From contig CAITIF010000137.1 of the NCBI GenBank assembly GCA_903892365.1, positions 1-12,534 of the forward strand: 12,534 nucleotides of DNA, given 5' to 3'. Positions within the stretch are counted from its first letter, which is position 1; each line of letters opens with the position of its first letter. Source of the DNA: an uncultured Pirellula sp. (lineage in GTDB: Bacteria > Planctomycetota > Planctomycetia > Pirellulales > Pirellulaceae). Of this stretch, positions 1 through 6,051 are shown one piece after another. The position numbers and the translations under genes are program-made. Below the pieces are notes generated by a model. The model made no database searches. It had not been told where the DNA came from and saw nothing but the letters and a program-made list of their open reading frames with translations.

Positions 1-98
1 ACAGGAAGGCTACTACCAGCGACTAAGCAAAGGGCGATTGCAAAGCTGACTGGTCGCAGTAACAAGTTTCGCATACGAGATGGTTTGGCTAAGTGCAT
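1..98 (-). CDS. N-terminal start of an exported protein (partial, runs off left edge)
   Basis: A minus-strand reading frame starts at an ATG (complement of 96-98) or at a second in-frame ATG (complement of 72-74) and stays open to the window edge. From the second ATG it reads MRNLLLRPVSFAIALCLVAG and then SSLP: two or three positive charges, a ~13-residue hydrophobic core and small residues. This is the classic form of a Sec signal peptide. A promoter-like TTGACG/CATACT pair lies just upstream at 124-151. No Shine-Dalgarno sequence precedes either ATG, so the start is undecided. The hydrophobic core has a Cys but no proper lipobox ending in Cys, so a periplasmic or secreted protein fits better than a lipoprotein. 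Function cannot be told from ~25-32 residues. It is divergent from the lipoprotein operon at 488. Confidence 0.6.
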   Translation of the reverse strand, partial: MHLAKPSRMRNLLLRPVSFAIALCLVAGSSLP

Positions 99-123
99 GG
101 TGGTAGACAGAGTCCGATAGGAG

Positions 124-151
124 AGTATGCAACCCCAAACGCGACCGTCAA
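124..151 (-). promoter_or_regulatory. Sigma-70-type promoter candidate for the left-edge exported protein gene
   Basis: On the minus strand TTGACG (complement of 146-151, five of six matches to TTGACA) is followed after 16 nt by CATACT (complement of 124-129, four of six matches to TATAAT). Transcription would start near 117, about 19 nt before the ATG at 98 and 43 nt before the ATG at 74. A short inverted repeat, GACCG (143-147) and CGGTC (157-161), overlaps the -35 box and could be an operator. Confidence 0.45.
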
Positions 152-434
152 AAAATCGGTCAACAAAGTCCAAAGGGAACAGTGCCGCAATCCGCACAGC
201 TTACTGGGTGCGATCTTGATGTGGCGAGAATGGGGATAATGAGGACACGGGAAAGCGATCCCTCGATGGCCCAAATGGGGTGCGTCTTGTAACGCGCGTC
301 CGGGCTATGCGTCCTGCATAAAATGGCTGGCCTTGGTTCTGCCAACTCCAGAACTGTACGCACCAAGTTCTCCCGAGGCAACTTCTTGGGGAGCCCTCCC
401 AGGGTTTCCGCTAAACTTTCAGTTGAATATGCCG

Positions 435-440
435 TATACT
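435..440 (+). promoter_or_regulatory. Possible -10 box for the lipoprotein operon
   Basis: TATACT matches TATAAT at five of six positions and lies 48 nt before the ATG at 488. No good -35 hexamer lies 15-19 nt upstream, so this is a weak call. An imperfect dyad CAGT-tga-ATA ... TAT-ACTG covers the box (about 420-441), which could allow a repressor or activator to act here. Confidence 0.3.
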
Positions 441-474
441 GTAGGCGTTGAGAGTGTCCCGTTGTGCTATTGCT

Positions 475-478
475 GGAG
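475..478 (+). promoter_or_regulatory. Ribosome binding site fixing the lipoprotein start
   Basis: GGAG lies 9 nt before the ATG at 488. It decides for that ATG over the upstream in-frame GTG at 464, which would put eight extra residues ahead of the signal peptide. Confidence 0.6.
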
Positions 479-487
479 CGTGTTCTT

Positions 488-1222
488 ATGGAACTCAAAT
501 TCGTTAGACAGTTTGCCCCGTTATCGTTGATGCTGCTTTTTGCAGGCTGCGGAACCCAACCCGTCGACGTCGTCGATCTCAACAAGGTAATCGATGCGCT
601 GGTAGCCGTTCTTGACGAAGGCAAAAAGCCAGCCGATCCAGGTCTAGCGCAAGGGGGTGAGGCGAATATTGCGGCCGCAGCCGGCTCGGCCGAAGTCACC
701 AGCACAGCCGAAATTGAAGCGATCGAACCGTCCAAGCAGAACCCCACGTTGGAGGCTGAATTCCTCACCAAATTCGCGTCCAAGCTCAACGAATTGAAAG
801 CCATGAACGGACCTGTTGGCGTCAGCATGTCGGCAGGTGGGGAAATCGTCGGTTTTAAGGATAGCGACGGGGATAATGTTCAGGACATGGGCGAAACGAA
901 AGAGTTCACCGTTGCGATCGACCCCGCCAACAATCGTTTGGTGGCCTCCGATAATAACGGCTATCATCGCCCTCATGGGTACGGCTTCAGCCCTGGCGGA
1001 ATGATGATGGGCTACATGCTCGGTTCCATGATGGGGCGGCAAGGCAGCTTCTACTCGGGGGCAATGTCCTCGGCCCGACCCAACTTTACCAATACCAGCA
1101 TGAGCCCCGCAAACTACCATCAATCGGCAGTCAACAGCGTTCGGTCGCGTTCGTCTGCCTCTTCCTTCAGCTCAGGCGCACGTTCTCGGACCGGTTCCAA
1201 AGGCTTCAGTTTTGGAAAATAG
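488..1222 (+). CDS. Putative lipoprotein with YgiB/YjfM-like Gly/Met C-terminal region
   Basis: A 244-residue predicted lipoprotein. Residues 1-20 are a type II signal peptide: a basic start, then a hydrophobic stretch ending in LLFAGC, with lipidated Cys21. Residues ~45-90 are Ala/Glu-rich. Residues 125-136 (DSDGDNVQDMGE) look like a calcium-binding DxDxDxxxD loop of the thrombospondin-3/EF-hand type. Residues 169-185 are Gly/Met-rich (GGMMMGYMLGSMMG), followed by a Ser/Arg/Gly-rich low-complexity tail ending in KGFSFGK. The Gly-Met block plus Ser/Gly tail resembles the C-terminal half of the DUF1190 lipoproteins YgiB and YjfM of enterobacteria. I recall this similarity and have not computed it. 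It overlaps the next gene by 11 nt and so is probably translationally coupled to a membrane spermidine-synthase-like protein, a partner type also seen near such lipoproteins elsewhere. It is expected to be anchored in an envelope membrane. Its function is unknown. Confidence 0.85.
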   Translation: MELKFVRQFAPLSLMLLFAGCGTQPVDVVDLNKVIDALVAVLDEGKKPADPGLAQGGEANIAAAAGSAEVTSTAEIEAIEPSKQNPTLEAEFLTKFASKLNELKAMNGPVGVSMSAGGEIVGFKDSDGDNVQDMGETKEFTVAIDPANNRLVASDNNGYHRPHGYGFSPGGMMMGYMLGSMMGRQGSFYSGAMSSARPNFTNTSMSPANYHQSAVNSVRSRSSASSFSSGARSRTGSKGFSFGK

Positions 1223-2768
1223 TCCAAAGCTCTCCCAACGCCAAACCGGATGGCTTTTGCTTTCTGTTTTGATCGTCGCACTTTGCGGCATCGCATACGA
1301 GCTGATCATTGCCGCTGTTTCCAGTTACTTGCTCGGGAACAGTATTGCCCAGTTCTCGATCACGATCGGTTTGTTCATGTTCGCGATGGGAATAGGATCC
1401 TATCTAACGAAGTTCATGAAGGAGAATCTTGTTGAGCGATTCATTCAGATTGAAATTGCTGTCGCTCTGATTGGCGGCCTGTCCGCTGCCATACTCTTTG
1501 TGGTCTTCCCCTTTTACGCACTCTACAAACCTACCATGTATGGTTTGATTCTGATTATCGGCACTTTGGTCGGTCTCGAAATCCCGCTACTAACACGCAT
1601 CATCTCTCGCTCCAACAGCTTTTCCGATTCACTCGCTCACGTTCTCAGCTTGGATTACATCGGTGCATTGATTGGTTCTGTCAGCTTCCCATTACTCCTT
1701 TTACCTCACCTTGGCTTGTTTCGATCTTCCTTTGCGATCGGTTTGCTGAATATCTCCGTCGCGATTATCGCATTGGTTCTACTTGGGAAATCGCACCCCA
1801 AGGTACGCTGGGCTTGGTTTCCGGCATTGGCGGTCATCGCGTTTCTATTTTTCGGACTTCTGGCTTCGTCCTGGATTACGAAGTATGCAGAAGGTCAATT
1901 GTTTGCAAACGAGATCATTTATGCTGAACAGACTCCCTACCAGCGAATTGTGTTGACCAGCCATCCACGCAACGGAGAAGTTCGATTGTATCTGGACGGG
2001 CACCTTCAATTCGCCGCCGCTGACGAACACCGGTACCATGAAGCGCTTGTCCACCCAATCATGAGCTACGGTCGACCTCCGAAATCTATTTTAGTATTGG
2101 GCGGAGGTGACGGATTAGCGGTTCGTGAAATACTGAAATTCCCAAGTGTCGAATCCATCGACGTGGTTGATATCGACCCGAAAATGACGGACATCAGCCA
2201 AACACTGGGGCCCATCCGACGCATGAACGAAGACAGCCTCCAGGATTCGAGAGTACGTTTGATCCATGTGGATGCCTTCAACTTTGTCCAAGAAGCCTAC
2301 CAAGCCAGACTAAAGTCAGGCAATTGGTACGATCGAATTTTGATCGATCTTCCTGATCCACACAGCGAAGCATTGAACAAGCTTTATAGCAAGGAGTTCT
2401 ATGGTTTGATTCACCGCATCTTGGATCAAGACGGTGTCCTTGTCACACAAAGCGGCTCCCCCATCATTACGCGTGAAGCCTTTTGGTGTGTGGCAGAGAC
2501 CCTACGAGCCGCATCCTTCTCCACTCTATCGTACCGAACACACTTGAATTCTTTCGGCGAGTGGGGTTTTCACTTGGCGGTCAAAGATAGCAACCCACTT
2601 GACCTAAAAGGGCTGCAACTTGCCGATGTGAAGCGACGATTTTTAACCGATGAAGTGTTCCTGGCGTCACAAGTTTTTTCGCTCGACACCGCTCCTATTC
2701 CTTCGCCAGTGAATTCAATTTTTGAACCCAAGCTTTACCTTTTGTATGAAGCGGGTCTTCAACGATGA
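1212..2768 (+). CDS. Membrane-anchored spermidine-synthase-like aminopropyltransferase (COG4262 type)
   Basis: 518 residues. The N-terminal half has seven predicted membrane helices at about 14-38, 47-66, 79-103, 108-128, 147-168, 173-192 and 201-221, with family-typical motifs such as AYELIIAAVSSYLLG and GLEIPLL. The C-terminal half is a spermidine synthase / SAM-type Rossmann domain: YQRIVL at 243, YLDGHLQF at 260-267, DEHRYHE at 271-277, the nucleotide-binding LGGGDG at 296-301, VDIDP at 319-323, and DLPDP at 379-383, whose two Asp match the catalytic DxxDP of aminopropyltransferases. It probably transfers an aminopropyl or related group from decarboxylated SAM to an amine at the membrane, but the true acceptor in this family is unknown, so speE is not assigned. 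The start is a TTG with AAAGG (1199-1203) 8 nt upstream. No in-frame ATG exists before the second helix. It overlaps the lipoprotein gene by 11 nt and uvrA by 4 nt. Confidence 0.9.
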   Translation: MENSPKLSQRQTGWLLLSVLIVALCGIAYELIIAAVSSYLLGNSIAQFSITIGLFMFAMGIGSYLTKFMKENLVERFIQIEIAVALIGGLSAAILFVVFPFYALYKPTMYGLILIIGTLVGLEIPLLTRIISRSNSFSDSLAHVLSLDYIGALIGSVSFPLLLLPHLGLFRSSFAIGLLNISVAIIALVLLGKSHPKVRWAWFPALAVIAFLFFGLLASSWITKYAEGQLFANEIIYAEQTPYQRIVLTSHPRNGEVRLYLDGHLQFAAADEHRYHEALVHPIMSYGRPPKSILVLGGGDGLAVREILKFPSVESIDVVDIDPKMTDISQTLGPIRRMNEDSLQDSRVRLIHVDAFNFVQEAYQARLKSGNWYDRILIDLPDPHSEALNKLYSKEFYGLIHRILDQDGVLVTQSGSPIITREAFWCVAETLRAASFSTLSYRTHLNSFGEWGFHLAVKDSNPLDLKGLQLADVKRRFLTDEVFLASQVFSLDTAPIPSPVNSIFEPKLYLLYEAGLQR

Positions 2769-5347
2769 AATCCAATCGTAAGCCATCGGCTGCTGCGAAA
2801 CGGACTCGAAATGAAGCCACCCCCGAAAGTGCAGACCAGCAGCCAAACGGCAATGTTGCAAATCGATTCATAGAGATTCGAGGTGCTCGAACTCACAATC
2901 TTAAGAACGTCGACTTGGACATACCACGCGGCAAGTTGACTGTTATCACTGGCGTTAGCGGCAGCGGTAAGAGCTCCTTGGCCTTCGACACACTGTTCGC
3001 AGAAGGTCAACGCCAATACATGGAAAGCCTGTCGAGTTACGCTCGTCAGTTTCTGGACCAGATGGAACGCCCGGACGTCGATTCGATTCGCGGCTTGCAA
3101 CCAGCTCTGTGTATCGATCAACAACAAGGATCGGTAAGCTCACGAAGTACGGTAGGGACCGTTACCGAGATTTATGACTATTTGCGATTGCTGATGGCCC
3201 GAATCGCAGTCCCTGCCTGCCATCAGTGCGGATCGCCAATCGAACGCCAATCGACGATGCAGATTGCCAACTCCATTCACGCCTTGCCAATCGGAACCAA
3301 GCTCACGATCGCAGCCCCGATGGTGATTGGCCGCAAAGGAGCGCATGCAGACGTCCTCGAACGCATCGCGAAAGCCGGGCTGCTACGAGCTCGAATCGAT
3401 GGTCAACAATATGAGATCGAAGATTTGCCGACTCTGGCTGTTCGGAAAGAACATTCGATCTCCGCGATTGTCGATAGGATTGTGGTTCGTGAAGATAGTC
3501 GCGAACGTATCGACCAAGCGATCGCAGTTTCTATTCGATTGAGCAACGGTTTGGTTGAAACAGAAGCGACGCTACCATCCGCCGATTCTCCACAGTTCAA
3601 GCTCTATTCCACACGCTTTGCATGCTTGGCTTGTGGGCACAGCCTTTTAGAAATCGAACCTAGAACATTCAGCTTCAACAGTCAGTACGGCGCCTGTGAA
3701 GCATGCCAAGGGTTCGGACATGTACCGGATCAACCTGATCAGGTTTGCAAATCATGCGAAGGAAAGCGATTGAAAAAAGAGTCGCTTGCGATCCGTCTCG
3801 ATGGCCGCTCCATTTCCGATATCGCCATGATGCCGATTGCAGAAGCAGCTCAGTGGCTGTCACAACAAAAGCTTGATGAAGAAAAATCCAAAGTCGGCCA
3901 GCCCATTGTTCGAGAGATCGTTCAACGAATCCTGTTCTTACAAGAAGTGGGCCTAAGCTATCTGACTCTCGATCGATCTGCAAATACCTTGAGCGGCGGT
4001 GAGCTCCAGCGAGTTCGGCTTGCATCCAGTATTGGTACGGGCTTGGTTGGGGTTTGCTACGTTTTAGACGAGCCTTCGGTGGGCCTGCACCCACGCGACA
4101 CAGATCGTTTGATCGAATCCTTGCGTAAACTACAGAAGCGTGGAAATACGGTTGTCGTGGTGGAGCATGACGAGACCGTGATGAGAATGTCAGACCTTCT
4201 TGTTGATATCGGTCCTGGGGCAGGCAAGTTCGGCGGTACGGTGGTCGCTCAAGGAAGCCCCGAATCGCTCGCACAATCGGGAACATCGATCACTGCCCAA
4301 TATCTTCGCGGTGAAAAGGAAATGCCCGCCAGTCGCGCAAGGCCAGTGGATCAAGATCATCCGAAAATCCAAATCATCGGAATCGATAAGAACAACTTGC
4401 ACAACGTGTCCGTCGATTTCCCTCTCCATCGCTTGATCGCAGTCACAGGCGTCAGCGGCAGCGGAAAAAGTACACTCGTTCATGATTCCTTGGCGGATTC
4501 GGTCCGCAAAACTCTGGCCGGCGAACCGTTACCGAAATACGTTCGACGTGTTTCTGGTTTAGAACATATCGACAAATTGATCGAGGTGGATCAAACCCCC
4601 ATCGGGCGATCCCCCCGCAGCATCCCGGCGACATTCTGTAACTTTTGGGACGAGATTCGAAAAGTCTACGCGAAGACTCGCGACGCAAAGCAGCGAGGTT
4701 TCAATGCAGCTCGATTCAGTTTCAATACCGGTACAGGCCGATGTGAAGCGTGCGGCGGCCAAGGCCGACAGAAGCTCGAAATGAGCTTCTTAGCAGACGT
4801 CTATGTCGCTTGCACTCAGTGCCACACACGAAGATTCAACCGCTCCACACTTGCGGTGAAGTTCAAAGGAAAGTCTATCGCTGATTGCCTCGACATGAGC
4901 ATCACCGAGGCACTAGATTTCTTTGATGCATTTCCCAAGATCAGCACTCCACTCCGGTGTTTGCAGCAAGTAGGGTTAGGCTACATCGCCGTAGGACAAC
5001 CTTCCACGACACTTAGCGGCGGTGAAGCACAACGTATCAAACTGGCCAATGAACTTGCAAAAACGGATACCGGAAAAACACTGTACCTGCTCGATGAACC
5101 GACTACGGGTCTTCATATCGATGATGTGGTTCGATTGATCGGAGTCATGCAGAGCCTGGTTGATAAGGGAAACACGGTCTTAGTCGTCGAGCATCATATG
5201 GATTTAGTCCGTTGCGCCGACTGGCTGATCGATATCGGACCGGGCGGGGGGGATGCAGGCGGAACGATCATTGGGGCAGCTGCACCCAAAGACTTTGCTG
5301 CTCGTTTTGACTCCCCAACAAGCCAGGCGTTGAGAAGATTAACGTAA
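2765..5347 (+). CDS. uvrA: Short UvrA-type excinuclease ABC ATPase
   Basis: 860 residues against ~940 for typical UvrA, the damage-recognition ATPase of nucleotide excision repair. A ~33-residue polar N-terminal extension precedes the first ABC domain. Motifs in order: Walker A GVSGSGKS 63-70; UvrB-binding domain ~131-250 (KGAH...RARIDG); CHQC 152-155; zinc module cysteines C287, C290, C311, C314; CKSC pair C328/C331; signature LSGGE 409-413; Walker B VLDEP 433-437; His468; second Walker A 562-569; zinc cysteines C660, C663, C683, C686 (C-x2-C-x19-C-x2-C); signature LSGGE 750-754; Walker B LLDEP 775-779; His810. All ATPase residues are intact. Only 13 residues separate C314 from C328, where E. 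coli UvrA has about 125, so part of signature domain I is missing. Two usually invariant segments also differ (117-128 and 621-633). It may be a paralogue alongside a full-length UvrA. The start overlaps the previous stop (ATGA), suggesting coupled translation. Confidence 0.93.
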   Translation: MKSNRKPSAAAKRTRNEATPESADQQPNGNVANRFIEIRGARTHNLKNVDLDIPRGKLTVITGVSGSGKSSLAFDTLFAEGQRQYMESLSSYARQFLDQMERPDVDSIRGLQPALCIDQQQGSVSSRSTVGTVTEIYDYLRLLMARIAVPACHQCGSPIERQSTMQIANSIHALPIGTKLTIAAPMVIGRKGAHADVLERIAKAGLLRARIDGQQYEIEDLPTLAVRKEHSISAIVDRIVVREDSRERIDQAIAVSIRLSNGLVETEATLPSADSPQFKLYSTRFACLACGHSLLEIEPRTFSFNSQYGACEACQGFGHVPDQPDQVCKSCEGKRLKKESLAIRLDGRSISDIAMMPIAEAAQWLSQQKLDEEKSKVGQPIVREIVQRILFLQEVGLSYLTLDRSANTLSGGELQRVRLASSIGTGLVGVCYVLDEPSVGLHPRDTDRLIESLRKLQKRGNTVVVVEHDETVMRMSDLLVDIGPGAGKFGGTVVAQGSPESLAQSGTSITAQYLRGEKEMPASRARPVDQDHPKIQIIGIDKNNLHNVSVDFPLHRLIAVTGVSGSGKSTLVHDSLADSVRKTLAGEPLPKYVRRVSGLEHIDKLIEVDQTPIGRSPRSIPATFCNFWDEIRKVYAKTRDAKQRGFNAARFSFNTGTGRCEACGGQGRQKLEMSFLADVYVACTQCHTRRFNRSTLAVKFKGKSIADCLDMSITEALDFFDAFPKISTPLRCLQQVGLGYIAVGQPSTTLSGGEAQRIKLANELAKTDTGKTLYLLDEPTTGLHIDDVVRLIGVMQSLVDKGNTVLVVEHHMDLVRCADWLIDIGPGGGDAGGTIIGAAAPKDFAARFDSPTSQALRRLT

Positions 5348-5370
5348 AGCAAAACTGAAGCCTGTTGCTT
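5347..5370. terminator. Weak hairpin between convergent uvrA and the VOC gene
   Basis: AAGCAA (5347-5352) and TTGCTT (5365-5370) form a 6-bp inverted repeat with a 12-nt loop in the 25-nt gap between two convergent genes. It is AT-rich and has no T-run on either side, so it is at best a poor terminator. The location is its main support. Confidence 0.22.
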
Positions 5371-5372
5371 GA

Positions 5373-5822
5373 CTACAAAACCGCGTTGATACGAAGCGTA
5401 TGCCCATCGGGGTGCAGCAAACGAAATTCTCGCGACCCCCAAGGCTGATCGGTTATACCCAAGATGACATTCATGTTGTTCCTGAGCGCTTCGGAATGAA
5501 GCACGTCCAAGTCTGATGTTGTAGAAACCCACAAACTGATCCAACATCCACCTGTCTCGTCGGTCGGGGAATCCACGAACATGGGGCTCGGGCCACCTCG
5601 CGAACCTTGAGCGTTCAAGCACAGAAATACCTGAACCTGACCACTTCCCACCCCAGCAAAATCTGCCTCCCCATTATCATCGCGATCCGCCATGTCCTCG
5701 ATGATTCCTGCATGATTCCACGTGAACGTACGTCGCCAACCAATCTGTTCAAACCACTTCAAACTCTCAGGGACGCTGGAGACATTCAAGATAGGCGTAA
5801 TAAACTCAATTTGCGGTAACAA
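5373..5822 (-). CDS. VOC (glyoxalase/bleomycin-resistance fold) family protein
   Basis: 149 residues from the chosen TTG start. The pattern is that of a single-chain VOC protein with two beta-alpha-beta-beta-beta modules: FITPILNVSSVPESLKWFEQ followed by GWRRTFTW at the start, a central QVQVFLCL strand, and WGSREFRLLHPDGHTLRI at 128-145. In that last segment Glu132 is where many family members have a metal ligand. The family includes glyoxalase I, dioxygenases and antibiotic-binding proteins. The substrate here cannot be told. The TTG at 5822 is preferred because homologous VOC proteins begin shortly before the ITPIL strand and AGGA lies 10 nt upstream (5833-5836). The frame stays open to another TTG at 5984, but those 54 extra codons show no VOC pattern and would overlap the divergent promoter region. 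The gene converges on uvrA, with 25 nt between stops. Confidence 0.8.
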   Translation of the reverse strand: MLPQIEFITPILNVSSVPESLKWFEQIGWRRTFTWNHAGIIEDMADRDDNGEADFAGVGSGQVQVFLCLNAQGSRGGPSPMFVDSPTDETGGCWISLWVSTTSDLDVLHSEALRNNMNVILGITDQPWGSREFRLLHPDGHTLRINAVL

Positions 5823-5920
5823 GATTTTTGTTTCCTGTGCAATCAGCCCTTGTCCTTCCGTTTCGCCATTCAACACCGACTGATTATGAAGTAGCCACGT
5901 TAAAAACGCTCGCTGTTTTT

Positions 5921-5962
5921 GAAAAGTTTCGCTCCAAACTAGTTTGAAACAGGCTGGTTTCA
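5921..5962. promoter_or_regulatory. Cluster of AAAC/GTTT palindromes in the divergent promoter region
   Basis: Three dyads with related half-sites lie side by side: GAAA-AG-TTTC (5921-5930), the perfect 12-bp palindrome CAAACTAGTTTG (5935-5946), and TGAAAC-N6-GTTTCA (5945-5962). The last sits directly upstream of the TATAAT at 5970 and overlaps the likely -35 box. The position and shared half-sites suggest operator sites for a dimeric regulator of one or both divergent genes. Confidence 0.4.
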
Positions 5963-5975
5963 CTTCGTGTATAAT
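5944..5975 (+). promoter_or_regulatory. Promoter candidate for the Gfo/Idh/MocA gene
   Basis: A perfect TATAAT at 5970-5975 is preceded by TTGAAA at 5944-5949 with a 20-nt spacer, longer than the ideal 17. Such a spacer often means dependence on an activator or a poor -35. Transcription would begin near 5982, about 70 nt before the ATG at 6052. Confidence 0.5.
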
Positions 5976-5984
5976 CGAGTCCAA

Positions 5985-6007
5985 CAGGCCGACTTTGCCT
6001 CGGCCTG
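5985..6007 (+). other. GC-rich leader hairpin in the oxidoreductase 5' UTR
   Basis: CAGGCCGA (5985-5992) and TCGGCCTG (6000-6007) are perfect inverted repeats around the loop CTTTGCC. The hairpin would begin a few bases after the predicted transcription start. It is followed by a C/T-rich tract (6008-6033) rather than a T-run, so it is not a standard terminator. A 5' end-protecting stem-loop or a leader control element would fit. Confidence 0.45.
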
Positions 6008-6051
6008 CCCTTCCTCCCCTCCGATTCCTTTCTCAAGGCATGAGTCCTGTT

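Larger units (their letters stand above)
99..487. other. Divergent intergenic region, no gene recognised
   Basis: This ~390-nt stretch separates the left-edge minus-strand gene from the plus-strand lipoprotein operon. Open frames in it are short or are antisense to the lipoprotein gene and give protein with no recognisable pattern. It holds the minus-strand promoter at 124-151, a small GTTCTG/CAGAAC hairpin near 335-355, an imperfect direct repeat GGGTGCG(A)TCTTG at 206-218 and 278-289, and a plus-strand TATACT box at 435-440. No tRNA, riboswitch or small RNA could be recognised. Confidence 0.5.

Noticed and set aside
1..120. Plus-strand open tails reading from the left edge (frame 1 to a TAG at 118-120, frame 2 to a TGA at 47-49)
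   Set aside because: Neither is recognisable as a protein C terminus. The minus-strand signal peptide with its promoter explains this stretch better.
206..289. Imperfect direct repeat GGGTGCG(A)TCTTG at 206-218 and 278-289
   Set aside because: It is only two short copies with an indel, unlinked to a promoter box. Chance is likely.
160..828. Long minus-strand open frame (222 codons) across the intergenic region and the lipoprotein gene
   Set aside because: It is antisense to the well-supported lipoprotein, has no ribosome site, and its translation shows no domain or conserved pattern.
3675..4286. A 203-codon minus-strand frame opposite uvrA
   Set aside because: It overlaps core UvrA motifs on the other strand and has Arg/Ser-rich, non-protein-like composition.
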